Counted from the stretch's first letter, positions 14,693-27,554 are shown. The stretch is DNA of 64,000 nucleotides from Adiantum capillus-veneris (GCA_014529385.2 CM043955.1:140434206-140498205); one strand, 5' to 3'. Translations and numbers: made by a program. Notes: generated from the letters alone by a model not told the origin.

Positions 14693-17475
14693 TTGGCGAG
14701 GACCCAAGGTAGTACAAACCAAGTCCCGAACATAGCGGCTAGTGACTCTTCCTCTGACTACGACGTCATGAAGGGTTTCCCAATGCCTAATCTCGATAGC
14801 TCAAGACAAGACATGCATGCCATGGGCCTGCGGTCCGGGCCGAGCGTGCTTAGCCGCTTGAAGGAAACTTTTAGTAGAGCCACTCGCTCCGAACATGGAG
14901 TTAATGATGTAAATGAGGGGGATGGGGAAGTAAATTCTCCATTCATGACCAATGTAGACCCTATGCCCTTAGAGAATGTGCACGTGAATACTCCATTCAC
15001 TGCACCCCCTGACTCTTCAGAGCTATTTCCCTCCGAGGTCATATTACCCGATGGTAGAACCCTTGCCGAAGTGCAAGAGGTTGAGCGATATATCCTTGCA
15101 GCGAGGGAAAAGGAAATGGAGAGCTTACGCAAGGCGGAGCAACGAAGAGAGTTAAAAGCGAAAGCCCCTATGTCAATATCGTTGGTAGGAGAGCAATCGA
15201 GTGCTCCTGACTTAGCGACCGCTAAGGGTCAACCCCTAGAAAGCAACATTGCATCTAGCTCTAACGACACCCCTAGCACCTCAATCCAGTACGAACTACA
15301 AATGGAAACTCTAATCGACCTATACACAAGTCACACCTATCATGTGGGTTGGTTAGATGTCTACAATCCACAATGGGTGCTACTAGTGTGGAGGATCAAC
15401 AACAAAGAGTTTGCTAGGTCATTCATAGGGTCATTGAGTTAGAGAGACACAACAAGGGGATCAACATGCCTTCAAAGGGTCTCATGAGATTCTTGGATAC
15501 ATGAAAGGCTAAACAACCGACCTTATCGCAAATGGAGACTCCCTCGGTAAGTCCGATGGATCCCCCATATGTTGTTTCGCCAGGGGTCTCGGTGCAATCT
15601 GAGCCCACAAGTGATAGCTTTACCTTTCCAAGTCTAGATCATCTTTTCCTTGATGACACCACGGCTACCATGCCTACCCCAATGATGGGCATGCCGAGAA
15701 ACACGCCATGGACCTCATTTGCTAGTAAGGCACCTTAACATGTAGCTGAATGCCTGCAACAATACCTACAAGTGTGTACCAATCGTATGCACCTATGGGT
15801 CATCGCACTCATGTAGTCCCTACCCCTCCCATTGTTTTAACAACCTATGCTCCACTACCACAACACCCAAGTTCTTATTGCCATGGGACCATACCGGCTA
15901 GCATTAGCATGTCACATCCGATGTCTGCTATGCCTAGAGCCACACATATGAACTTTGGGCTGCCACATGGCACAACACTGTACCAAAAGTGGAACCCAAG
16001 GGCTTCCTATGCGCCAAGACCAATCCAATACCTTTTCCACATGTAGTCTCTGGAGCGCCTTCACCCACGGTGCCTGCTCACTTAGGTGACTTGGCAACAT
16101 TTGCTCAAGCTATCGGTCGATCTATTGCTGAGAATATGCGTAACACGCCTGATAGAGAGCCTAGAAGTAAGGCAGTACAAATAGCCAAGCTCACACAAAA
16201 GTTTAGTGGAGACAGGGATGTGAGAAAGCATATCGAAGTGTTTGAACAAATATGCCATTCTCTAGGAGAACACAATGACCTGCATAAGAGCAATGCTTTA
16301 AGCTTAACCTTAAGTGGAAAGGCTGGGGATTGGTATAGAACCCTAAGGGTGGAAGAAAAACGATTTACCCTACTCTTAGGAGACTGTTCTTGAAAGAATA
16401 CATAGCTTGAAGCATTTGAATTCTCGTTGTAATCCAAATGAGCGCTTCAATAATAATCAATTGCTTGATAGATTCATTAGGGGATTACGACATGAGGATA
16501 TCTACAATGGCTTAGTCATTAGAGGTATCACCACTTGGGAAGCAGTCACCACCAATGCGATCCAATTGGAGGATAATTACTGATTCAAGGAGAAAGAGTG
16601 TCTGTTGAGCCTAAATCTATTAGCTCACAAGCATCATGGCATCAACCAATGACCCTAAAGCCTATTGCTAAGGAGCCAAAGATATCTGAGATGACTTTAG
16701 AAAATCTCACCAAGGCCATTCAAGAGAGTCTTAGAGACAATCGTGCTCCGCAAAACAATCATATGTATCCAAGAAGGGAGCAACAATGGTGCTCAGTATG
16801 CTATGGACCGCATAGTACCAGTGAATGCCCTACGTTTAGAGTAAAATTCAATGGGAACTGCAATGCCTGTGGGAGGTATGGTCATCAAGCTAAGGATTGC
16901 ATATTATTTAAGTGTGCGATGGACAATAGACCAATCTTAGCATGGACAGACACACCTCGAGTGCCTGCATTGATGTCGGCCCCACCTCTTGAATAAACAA
17001 CACAACACATGGTCCCTAGGGCCCAAAATGTTGTTCAACAACACCCTTACCACCTCCAGTGCTAGGACCGCAACCACCACATCCGAGAATCACTCTGTGA
17101 ATCAAGTGGGTTGTGAGTCATCTATTGCTTGTTTGGAAGGCTGTGAGGAAGATATGGACCCTAATATTGCCTATGGGATGGATGTGCTTGAAGAAATTCC
17201 ACAATACTACATGGAGGACTATTGGGGACAAGTCAAACATGTATATCAAGTAGCTGCTCTTGTGGCAAGAGGCCAAAATATCAATTACACTGCTAAGAGA
17301 CCACCTCTTCAATGCTATGAGTGTGGAGGTCCACATCGTGTAGCCGAGTGTCCTATTAGGCTATAAAATAACGCCACACTAATGCAAACCAATCAAGCGA
17401 GCACGTCTACAATGCCAATACTCATGTGTAATCAATGTGGCATAGATCATTTGATTTCCCAATGTCCAATTAATC
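14693..17475 (+). pseudogene. Gypsy C gag, decayed, with four zinc knuckles
   Basis: The first frame (14693-15442) opens on TTG and contains MHAMGLRSG, a motif I associate with plant gypsy gag N-termini. The capsid part lies around 16060-16380 (KLTQKFSGDRDVRKHIEVFE and a GKAGDWY motif). Four CCHC-type knuckles follow: 16790-16828 (C-X2-C-X3-H-X4-C), 16859-16900 (C-X2-C-X4-H-X4-C), 17313-17351 and 17427-17465 (both C-X2-C-X3-H-X4-C). Stops and frameshifts near 15442, 15740, 16046, 16390 and 16580 break the frame, so it is inactive. Four knuckles is more than the one or two usual in gypsy gag. Confidence 0.8.
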
Positions 17476-17543
17476 CAAATTCACCGAAGATCACGCCATT
17501 AAACTTGATTGAAGTTTCCGAGGAGCCATCATAAAGTACACCT

Positions 17544-18400
17544 GTGATACCAGTAAACGTACTCACACGATCGATGCTCCAAAAACAAAATTATATTCTT
17601 GAGGAAAGAGACACGGCATCCATTTCCCAATCTCAGAAAAAGAAGAAAACGCGAAGAAAGAGATCGCAAAAAGCAGCGAAGTCAGACCCTAGTTCAAAGA
17701 CCAACATGGGGACTGGTCCGTATATATGAACGACGCTGAAGAGGATTCGGATTCCGGTGAAACCATGGAGACCAAAACAACCACTAAGATAGAAACCAAC
17801 AAGGAAGATCTTCATGAGCCACAATGGACAGGATCCAAGAAGAAGATAGGAACTTATCCAAACCCTCCAGAGGAGATTGAGCGAGTCAAGCAATTAAGGA
17901 GTTTGGAAGATACCCAAAGGGATCTAGAACCAGCACCTAGGTAGATCCAAATTACAGACACCATGTTCCCTACGCAACAACAACCTCACCAAGTCCATAG
18001 ACCCTTAGCCATACCTAGTGTCATCCAAGAAGAAATTGACTTAAAGTCATGGGTAAGCGGGCGTACTCACTTCTTGATGGAAATAATGTTTACAGAGGGA
18101 CTACCTGATCCTATCGAAGAAATGGAGATCCCATCTTCCCCACGTCAAGGGACTGAAGTCCAAAAGGTGCCGCTAAACGTTGCCAAATTGATGGATTTCA
18201 TGTCTTCAGAAGTTGTAACCACCATCATGTCCAAACTATATAAAGACCCTGAGCTAGTCTCAGCTCTTCGAGCCTTCCTCAATGGAGAACTGAAGTGTGG
18301 GCTACCACAATTTGCACAGATGGATGGAGCGGGGGAGATGCCAATAGAGGAGGAACGCTTAGATCCACAACCCAACCTAGATGAGAACCTTGTTATATAA
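17544..18400 (+). pseudogene. Gypsy C gag-protease linker region
   Basis: Charged, low-complexity coding-like sequence (Lys/Arg- and Glu-rich, 17620-17944), then a frame at 17963-18400 with a helical segment before the protease. Frames change near 17726 and 17945. Probably continuous with gag and protease in the ancestor. Confidence 0.5.
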
Positions 18401-18409
18401 ATACCTGTT

Positions 18410-18960
18410 AATAAGTTGGGACAATACTTTGAGGGTGATGAATCCAATGTGACCATACCAATCACTACTAAGGGATTAACTATGAAGGGAATCCTTGATG
18501 GTGGCGCTAGGGTTAGCATTGTGACTAAGAATTGCTAGGAAACTATGGGAAGACCTCACCTTACGACCACAATAATAGTAGTGAAGATGGCCAATGGATC
18601 TATTGTTAAAACCTATTGGGATGCTAGAAGATCTCAAGATCAAGGTCTTTGGACATAAAATAAGAGTTACCTTCATTGTTATGGATTTCTCTAACTATGG
18701 CATCGGAGATGATCTTAGGACGTCCTTTCATGAGGGAAGCAAAAGTGGTGCATGACTGGTGTAAAAACCATGTCTACTTGCAGTTCCAAGATTCTGTCAT
18801 TCGAGTGGATCTTGGGATTGGTCGAGCACATCCTCTAGGAAATAGGTTTATAATTGATCATAGATCTGACACCACATTTCATTTGGCCCCATTGCAGTAT
18901 TGTTGGGGAAGATTCTCCTTATATGGATGTACTACTTGGGATGACTGAGTCGGACAATGT
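18410..18960 (+). pseudogene. Gypsy C aspartic protease, decayed
   Basis: Retropepsin-like domain: the catalytic loop reads ILDGGARVSIVT (Asp at 18497-18499, DGG in place of the usual DSG/DTG, a variant seen in some plant gypsy elements). The conserved C-terminal motif ILGRPFM lies at about 18711-18731. Stops near 18536 (TGG to TAG is likely) and near 18658 interrupt it. In an active element it would cut the Gag polyprotein during particle maturation. Confidence 0.75.
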
Positions 18961-19683
18961 GGATTGGGTCCACCTAGCAGCAACCATAGACACTTGGGGA
19001 AACAGGGGGACAACCTGGGTAACACCTGAGGGGGATGAAATGCCCGTACCCTTAAATATGCTACAAGCAATTCATATAGCTTCTGAAAAGACTCATCCTA
19101 ATATGACTAAGAAAACATACAAGTGGGTCCCTAAAAATTCTTTACCGACCATAGCTAGTCCTAAAAAACAGAAGCCTTGTAAGAAACATCCCACTCACTC
19201 AAGAAATGTAAGGAAACCTGGCGGTGGATTTCTAAACGACTATTGGAAGCCCAAGGCTACTATCAAGGAAATGATAAAATTTGGGTGCCAAAACTCAGAT
19301 TGTGTTCTTACCTTGCACCTGACCCATGTGCGCCCAATCCTGTAGCTCCAAAACGAATTGACAATCGCGGAAAGAAAAAAATCACAGAATGCTACATACC
19401 CGCTCCAGAGCTAGTTTGGGTACCGAAGAAAGAACAATTTGTTCCACTCAGCTCACGAAGGGGGGAGTTCCATGAAGCTTCTAGCTCCTCATGTGATGCA
19501 TCCATAAAGGTAAAAGCTTCTACACAACCTCCACCTACAATAGTTGACCTCCATGAAGCTACAAAGGAATCCACACCTCACAGTGTTCAAGCATCACCTG
19601 ATGAATCACTTCAAGTTCGATCTTGGGAGAGTACCTTACCACCCTTGCAACTCGATGAGGCACCTAAGGTAATAGAAAACTAA
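18961..19683 (+). pseudogene. Gypsy C post-protease region with repeated WVPK motifs
   Basis: Two overlapping frames (to 19345 and 19243-19683) carry three copies of an aromatic-WVPK motif: YKWVPKNSL, IWVPKLRL and LVWVPKKEQF. One frameshift separates the first from the others. Reverse transcriptase would be expected here in an autonomous gypsy element but is absent. The function of the motif is unknown to me; it may be part of an extended Gag. Confidence 0.55.
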
Positions 19684-21397
19684 TGGCAAAAATCCTCACC
19701 TATTACCAACTGGAACAATTGGTTTCAAAAGGTGACAACATCTTTCCAAATGGTATGATCTACCCAAGGAAGGGGGGAGTGTTTGCTGACATCCATCATT
19801 GAATTATTTCCCTCTTACCCTTCCTCCCTGACCTCTCAATCTCCCAATCTTAGGGAATGTATATATAAAGCCTTATACTCACAAAAAACAAAAATAATAA
19901 AGAGCAAGAGCAATTAGCAAACGAGAATGCACAATAAAAGTCAAATCATTGACCTAGACCTACACATTCACATCTGGTACACTGAAACAGAAACCTATGT
20001 CATAAAACACCTTTGATCATCATCACTCGAGTGATGGAGGGTAGGTAGGATTAGTACGATAGAAGTGTTTCTGTTTTAGAGTTGAGTGATTAGCAAAGTT
20101 CTTTTTTTCCACTGATGTGCCTCCTAGAGGTATTCTTTGTGTTTCCTCGTGTGTACAGGAACGCGTTGCTGTGGTTAGGATTTGGACCTTCATGGAATCT
20201 TTATCTCAACTCACTCTTCAAATCAAGTGCAATTATCAATGCAAACAGGTGTTTCTTGTCCATTAGCATTGCCCCTTATCTTTTTGCATCCATGTTTGTC
20301 TGCTTTAATTGTGATTGGTAGCATAATATCCAACGCATTTGCTTAGTATCAAACATTAAATTCAATGTAATTTTTTGTCATAATCACTTGTCTAGGTTTA
20401 AAAATCAAGCAGTCTGTCTAAGCTAGTTTGACCAAGCTAGGTTTTAGAGATCTTCTCTTAATACCATGGGGAATGCCTTCCTAATAATCAGTGGTTACAT
20501 AGGTTTTTAATCCGATTTAGGCAGCATTGTCTGAAATGTACTAGGGCTTTCTAGTGGGTTTAGCGCCTATCGACCTTTAGCTTAAGTATTATAAAGGGAG
20601 TTTACTGGTGTGATGAGCCTAGGGAGGTGTAACAGTGTTATATGACCCCCCAAAGTTACAAAATTAAAATGCTGAAAACGAACAAACAAAAAATCAAAGT
20701 GCCACAATGTAAAATCTTAAGCTGGAAGAGAAACCTCAGCTTGATTTGGTACTCCATTCACATGTATCGCCTATGGTACTAGAGCCCTAGAGGTTCCCAG
20801 TGTGGGCGCTTTTCCTTGAAAAGCATAAAACCCATGGCATACAAAATAAGCACACACATCAAAATTGAATTGCTGTGAAAAGACTTTGGGGGGTCAAAGA
20901 AAAGGTAATCAGTCAGGCGATAAATTCCTTTTATCGTAGCTTAACTACAAGGTCTTCTAGGTATAGCCTCTAGTCAACCCTTGGACATGAAATACTTGGC
21001 TCTCGCGATTAAACAACTTAATTGACCAGAGAAAATTGAGATGCTTATCCATGGTATTAATAGTCGATCTTTAGTGCCTTTCGATCGTTGAATTAGCGAC
21101 CCCGAACTTGTTTGGTTTTTACCTTCCCGACTATTTATGCGTTTGATTATATTGCAATTTAATGTTTATTGTTGCTGACAAATGGTTTAAAATTCTGTTA
21201 CCAATCAAATTGTCTGCCTACAACTGCATATGCTTTTTAATTGTATATGAGAATGCAATTTTTACTGTGCCAATGTTGTTTGATTTTGCAGTGACTGAAG
21301 AAGGCTAAGGACATTCATCTCAAATGCTCTTCCACCCGACGAACGAGCTTCAGCTCAATAGCTTTTGAGGACGGAATCTACATGAAGAAGGGGGGCA
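19684..21397. other. Gypsy C non-coding 3' region
   Basis: 1.7 kb without long frames and without any RT, RNase H or integrase motif. It ends in the purine tract GAAGAAGGGGGG (about 21384-21395) directly before the right LTR. Confidence 0.7.
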
Positions 21398-21705
21398 TGT
21401 TAACCCTCACGCACATTCCTATCACCTAAGACGGACACTGCATTATTTATTTGGTAGAGTCAGGTACCGGGTTTGTCTGTCCAATAGGAAAAGGGTAAGA
21501 GTGATCGCCGATGAGAGGCGCACTCTAACTGAAACATTCAAGGGATTAGTTGGCTAAGCATGGGTGCCCAAGTGTGAATGGGGCGAGCTCATATGAAAGT
21601 CAACTAAACCTAATATTCACTCATTCTCTCATTTTTGCAATTGAAGAGTGCTCTTGCTCCATCTCCATCTTCTTCTTCTTCATCATCTCCTTGTTGTGTG
21701 TGTGT

Positions 21706-21784
<79 letters not shown>

Positions 21785-22021
21785 CGATCGAGCATTGCGG
21801 CGACACGACGGCGGCGAGGCGGTTGAGTGCGGCGTAGCGGCGTCTCCCTCTTCTTTGCGGCGAGGAATCCTCCACGACAGCAAGGATAGAGCGATGAGTG
21901 ACACACCATCACCATCCTTGAGCTTACTAGTTTAGGATTTTTGTGTGCTTGGAGCCATTTGTGGCTCGCACACAGTGTATTGGCAAGTTCCTTGCATTGA
22001 CACGTGCGACAGATGCGCACA
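21398..22021 (+). repeat. 3' LTR of gypsy element C
   Basis: 624 bp, TGTTAACCCTCACGCAC to GATGCGCACA, followed by TCAAT. Includes a (GA)36 array at 21710-21782. Confidence 0.92.
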
Positions 22022-22026
22022 TCAAT

Positions 22027-23493
22027 GAAGAAGCATGTTTCTTAAAGTGGCAGTAATACCCGGGCGGGGCGTCACAGTATACTAGGAGACCTTCAGTTTC
22101 TTTTCTTATGGCATTACAAAATATCCATATGAACTCTCTAACGCGGCTCATAGAAAGAGTGATTTGTTTCTAGTATGGGATCATTGGACACTCGTAAATG
22201 ATAATTTTTAGATCGAGATCCTCGAAAGCGACATCATCCAAACTCTTGCTAGCACTATATTAAACTCGAATGCCTTCCGCCATGAGCTCATGTATATCAA
22301 CCACCCGTAGCTATGTAACCCACTACAGTACTAGCTACCGATTGGCCACGTCAACAAGGACCACCAGTAGCTGACGCTATCTCGGCTCATTAACGTCCAC
22401 TCCCCCTCGCCAGCATGTAGCTTCTCTATGCATGGTGTTGATGCTCTATGCATGGCGTCATCGTGTGACTGGTAGAGGACACATCTAGCCGGCATCAGCC
22501 AACCATGGAAATTTTCATGCACCCCAATAGCAAAGACGATGTCTTGAGGGTCAACAACTAGGGGAAAAAACGACGCTTTTCCCCAAACCCAACCATGGAA
22601 ACTGGTTGGCCGCTGCTTTTCTATCGTTGCATGGCAATTAGAAAAAAAAAAAGGGTGGTGCTACCTCGAACTTTGCTTGTGGTGCATGCACCTTCCTGAC
22701 TCACACAACTGCTAACTCACACACACAGTAGGGCACCCGACTCCCTCTCTCTCAATCTTTCTTATCTCTCAGTCCACAACTATTTCTCTTTGAACCAGTG
22801 AACTCGCGTTTTCTCTCTCTCCCTTTGCGAATCATTGGCGCACACACCATCCTCTAGTTTTCTCCCTCTCGGTTTGCAATTACATCCCTATGCCCACACA
22901 TGCAGATGATCACATGCCGCCACCGAGTGTGTGCCCACCATCTCTCCTTGCCTCTTTCTCCCTCCCCCCCCCCCCCCCCTTTCCTCTCTCTCTCTAGCTC
23001 GTAAGTTGCAGCAGCTTGATAGCTCACTAAAATCGGCATCGAGTCTGCAAGCCTTAGTACTCCTCGATGGATGCCACAAGCTACAACCTCCCATACAGAT
23101 CACCTTCCTCACCACCTGGCTCCACTAGAAATAACATCCAGGAGGGAGTCGTGGAGTGTGAAGCTTTCACCTTGTTGCTCCCTGCCGATGGCTACCGCAT
23201 TCTCTGCTTTGGGTGATCTGGCCATGGCCAAAAACCAACTCCATTTGCAGGCACTATCAGCCCACACTCTCTCTTTCTCTCTCTCCCCCTCCTAGTACGG
23301 CTACCTACAGCGGTGGAGATTGACGATGTTCTTTAGCGACCGCTACAATACCACCTCGACGCCTTCTTAGCTATTGATATCCTTTTAGTTTTTATGTTAC
23401 TTCATTTTATATTGTACCCAAATGTTGTGGTAGACCCATAAGAGCTTGATCCCATGGCTTTTGAAGACCAGTAATATAACATTTCATTTCATT

Positions 23494-23577
<84 letters not shown>

Positions 23578-25180
23578 CTGGACGACTGCTTAAAGTGGCG
23601 GATATGGGCGAGCGACCGCTGCAATACTTTTTGGAACAGCTTGCCATCCTCAGCTAATGTTCATTATAGCGTTTATTATTTTGTATCCAAACATTTGATT
23701 AGATTCACAAGGATTGTATCAGTTGGCCTCATATTTCATTTTGGCATTTTGCAGGCTGTTAATATAGCATTTCATTTCATTTATCCCCCTCTCTTAAATA
23801 GCACGTAGTAGAATGAAAGGTAATTTTGTCTTTTGAAGACCGTCTATATAACATTTCTCTCTATCCCATCGGTTGATAAATCTCTAAGGTCTCTTGGGAA
23901 AGTTTCCTACATGTTAAAATACTCTTCTTCTTTTTCTAATATACCAAAAACTAGGATGCCCACCATGCAGTCCATGTTCCTTTGTTTTTTGGAGATAGGT
24001 AGTTGATCCTTCTGGGAGTCGAATCTACAACTAGTTCCAGATCTTTTGGGGGCTATCTCATGTAAACTTTCATACTCATCATGTAGAGGCTCTCAAAATT
24101 CCACACCCTGCTTCTTTCCTTTTTCAACAACCAATGAGCATTACAGTCACATGATATTGCTGCCTTGTAGCCCAATCGGCCAGAGTCCTTCATGTGTCTC
24201 CTTCTCTAGTAGCCTTCAATAGCTTTGCAATATACATATCGACCATATTGCTAAAAATTGTGTGGGACACAAAACTTCTGTGTCGATCGTCACATGCATG
24301 TTGATAGTGGCAATGTCTAATACATACTATGAGAGACAGATAGAGAGCAAAAATCCTGAAGCTCCTATCTTCTTTTATGTAAGTAGTGGCTATATATTGG
24401 TACTAGTTCTCTATTTGTGGCATACGACTTTTAAATCACAACTACTGATTTATTGGCCGTTAATCCCACAGGGCATTCACTAGTAGTAATAGGAGGACGC
24501 CACCTGCGTGCAACCAAATTGCCTTTTTAACCCCTACATACAGGACCCTCCTATGTAAAATCTATCCATTTGGCCTTAGAGAAGCCCCCTATTGTACACT
24601 CACGTGATACCATACGGTAACCCTTAGTGAATACCCCGTGGATAATTCCTTCGTGGATTTTTTAAAATTAATTTTAGGGTCCCTACTAAGTGCCAGCCTT
24701 GTAGCTTTATAACCCAATGATCATCGATCTTGTTGTGCGGTTACATGCAAAAAGAAAAAGCAACATATGCCAGCAACTCCATATAAATTGCTCATACTGA
24801 GGAAATTTATTCTATACATTAATTTATGAACATTTACCTACCTTTGAAACCTCTCATTATCAGCTTCCATTTGTATTATACAAGATTAAAATTTGTTCAA
24901 GTGATTTGAAAGTCACCCCACCTAAATAAAACATAAACATAAAAATAAAAATATGTTTGCTGGTGTCTATGATATTTTGACTTTCTAATTTTGATATAAG
25001 CAATCCTTAAAAGTCTCCCATGAGTGATAGGTTCGAGTTTTTGTTTCTATATATAGTTGTACCACTCTAGGCGTTAAGTCACAGTGTTATTCCTTTTAAG
25101 TATTAACATAAATTGATTTATCTTGATCAGAATGGCGTCTTGTTTTATTTCACGGTCAATTATTAACACAAAATTAACAC
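22027..25180. other. Internal region of family A copy 1, right part (copy-specific)
   Basis: No gene recognised. Short C/T-rich stretches occur at 22720-22990, with a poly-C run near 22966-22979. I see no clear similarity to the corresponding interior of copy 2, so family A interiors differ while their ends are shared. Confidence 0.6.
23497..23575. repeat. (CT)n microsatellite, ~39 repeats
   Basis: Uninterrupted CT array in the family A interior. Confidence 0.97.
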
Positions 25181-25584
25181 ATTTTGCAATTGTTAACTAT
25201 ACTTTCGTGCAAGTTTGATAATGGAAGCCCTCTCCTACTTGTATCTCTCTCCATGCACATATTCGTATATATATATTTTCAAAAACAGTATACCCTCTTG
25301 GTATGTACATCAAATATGTCATTTCTCTTTTCCTATTTTATTTCTTTGCATTGTGTTATAAGCTGCATACTCAAACACTGCTAAGGTCATGGCTTCCAAT
25401 TGTATTGAAAGTGATTTTCATTGAGATGATTTAGCTATGCAGAAACTCATGTGAGCTAAGGTGCTCTAGGATAGTAAACAACAATTCGTAAGTACCCTCC
25501 TACTCCAACATGCTCCAAATTGGTCTTAGACCTGTCATAATTGCTATATTTTTATGCATAGCTTGTCCATTGATCACGGACACA

Positions 25585-25795
25585 CAGATCGCCGATTTAG
25601 GCAGTGTGTAGATACTCATCTCGGTGTAGATCCACCGGTTTAGACAACATGTTGATAAATTGCAATTCTTGATTTTTAAACGATATCAAATGTAGATTCA
25701 CCGATTTAGGTAGCATTAGTGCAAAATCGCCAATTTAGGCAGCACGTTTTATTGGTGTAGATTTGCCAGTTGAGGCAACACAGATCACAAAATCA
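25585..25795 (+). repeat. Degenerate subterminal repeats of family A
   Basis: The motif GCCGATTTAGGCAGC, with variants joined to GTAGAT(T/C)C, recurs five or so times at irregular 30-60-bp spacing upstream of the 3' LTR. The same motif series, reverse complemented, is at 36620-36843 in copy 2. It is therefore a family feature and may bind a protein or have a packaging role (inference). Confidence 0.75.
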
Positions 25796-26259
25796 TGCTG
25801 CAATGGCTGGCCACCACTGTAACTGGTGTGATTTTGTTACCGAGGTATACAAAATGAAGGATATTTGGATTTGGATTTGAAATGGGTACATGTTGGAAGA
25901 TATTTGGATTTGGATTTGACATTAGATTTGGAATGGGTATATGATGCTTTTCTATCGCGACAATATCTATGGAATTGAACTTGAGATTGATGAGAATTGA
26001 TTATTGAATGATGAGTGTGACCAATGATATCCTGATCATCGGGGTATGACATATACTGTTTATTCTAGTGGTATGGGACATTAGAATAGGTAGTATGTGG
26101 ATGACGGCAGGCATAAGCAATGTTGTTTAGTTTCATAAATTTTTCTTGTACTATGCAATATTTTTGACATATCATACTAATCACTATTTTTATTGACAAG
26201 TGTTGTTTGCAGATTTTTATCTTTGCAACTGAGGACATTTGCTTTCTAATAGAGAGGTA

Positions 26260-26751
26260 TGTTATGGAATTGGTATTCTACTATTTATTGCAGCTGACAG
26301 TTGAAAAAGGCTTGACCGATCTAATCCTATGCGAACAAATATATATTTTGTACATTTTATTATTCACGTGCTCTTTTATGAGCTTTGGCCATTTATGACC
26401 GGCCAGTCAGTTTGTACTCAATTTGACCATTCAAAAAATTCATAAATCAAATACGTGCAAGAGGGAAATGGTCGCTCTTGCACGGGGGGAGATTGCACCC
26501 AGTGCTTGTGTCTTCTTCTTTCCTATCCTCTCTTCTCTCTCCGTGCCAACGTAGCACTCCACTCTAGGAGGTGCCTTGCATGCTTTCTTTCTCTCTTTCC
26601 CGCTCTCTGTCTCTCTCTTATCGCACACGGCTTGCAGTATGTGCAAAGATGGTTGCCAGGTATACAGTTTTGTCGATTTATGGCTTGCAATATGCCGTTT
26701 TTCTCTATTTGGCAGAGCCACCTCGCCTTCCATTTGTAGCATATTTAGGGG
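26260..26751 (+). repeat. 3' LTR of family A copy 1
   Basis: TGTTATGGAATTGG to TTTGTAGCA, preceded by a short purine tract AGAGAGGTA and followed by TATTT. Confidence 0.9.
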
Positions 26752-27554
26752 ACCCCCACACGGGAGGGGAGTAACTATTTTGAGTAACGTCCCCCCCCTC
26801 CACTAACTACGCCTCTTTTAGGTGTAATTGGAAAACAGCCTTTGTAAACCCCGCCCCCCCCCTCCCAAAAAAAAAAAACACCCCCAAACCACCTCTCCAT
26901 GTGTGCGCGAGGCCAATTTGGTCAAATCCATCACATCACCCTTTCTTTTATGATAACCCCCCTCTCTGTGGGGCTACCTTAGGGACATCCTTAGTCTACC
27001 CCATTACCACTCCATTCTTATTACATGCTTAGTCAACCCCATTGCCACTGCATTAGGCTAAGAGCTTGGGCACGTGGGCCTGCCAAGCAGCAAGCCAGCC
27101 CAGTCAGCCGGTTGCCATGCGCCAAATGATTACCTGCAAAGAGCAGGTCAACTTCTCAAGCAGAAGGCATTCAAAAGGAGGGATCTCAACGAGCGGGGTG
27201 GCTGCTCTGATTTACTAAGAATTCCACGTCTTTTGAGGCCATTATTTCGTATCTTGTAGATTACCAGGTCAAAACGCAGCTTATGAAGTGCCGTGATTGC
27301 ATTTTCTCTCTCTACTTTACCTACTGGTAACCGGCTGATGAGCAGGGTCCTGCGCTCATGCGAATAGGCTCTAATAGGCACGCCTCTTGATTTTATCAGT
27401 TATTCTAATGCAAGCACACCACCTTTATATGGGGGGCGGTGGCCGTTGTGTTGAATTAGAATCTTGTGTGTGTGTATGTGTGAGAAAAGGGGGGGCGGGG
27501 GGACCATACCAAGAGATCTCAGAGATCTATCTCATGATTCTTGAACGCAAGACC

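Larger units (their letters stand above)
7694..22021 (+). mobile_element. Ty3/gypsy-type element C, gag-protease only, containing nested copia B
   Basis: Direct LTRs at 7694-8340 and 21398-22021 are flanked by a perfect five-base duplication TCAAT (7689-7693 and 22022-22026). A tRNA-Asp-like primer site follows the left LTR, and a purine tract (GAAGAAGGGGGG) precedes the right one. Without the nested copia the element is about 8.8 kb. It encodes a decayed gag with four zinc knuckles and an aspartic protease. I find no reverse transcriptase, RNase H or integrase, so it is a non-autonomous gag-protease (TR-GAG-like) element. It is inserted in the internal region of family A copy 1. Confidence 0.88.
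6768..26751 (+). mobile_element. LTR retrotransposon family A, copy 1 (non-autonomous, LARD-like), containing nested elements
   Basis: Two direct LTRs (6768-7244 and 26260-26751, about 480-490 bp) begin TGTTATGGAATTG and end TTTGTAGCA. The left LTR is followed by an initiator-Met primer binding site. The flanking five bases are TGTTT on the left and TATTT on the right, a target-site duplication with one difference. With gypsy element C removed, the internal region is about 4.7 kb and shows no gag, protease, integrase or reverse transcriptase. This matches the large retrotransposon derivative (LARD) type that depends on proteins made elsewhere. The Met-tRNA primer suggests copia enzymes mobilise it, which is inference. 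A second copy lies at 35660-42002 on the other strand. Confidence 0.85.
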
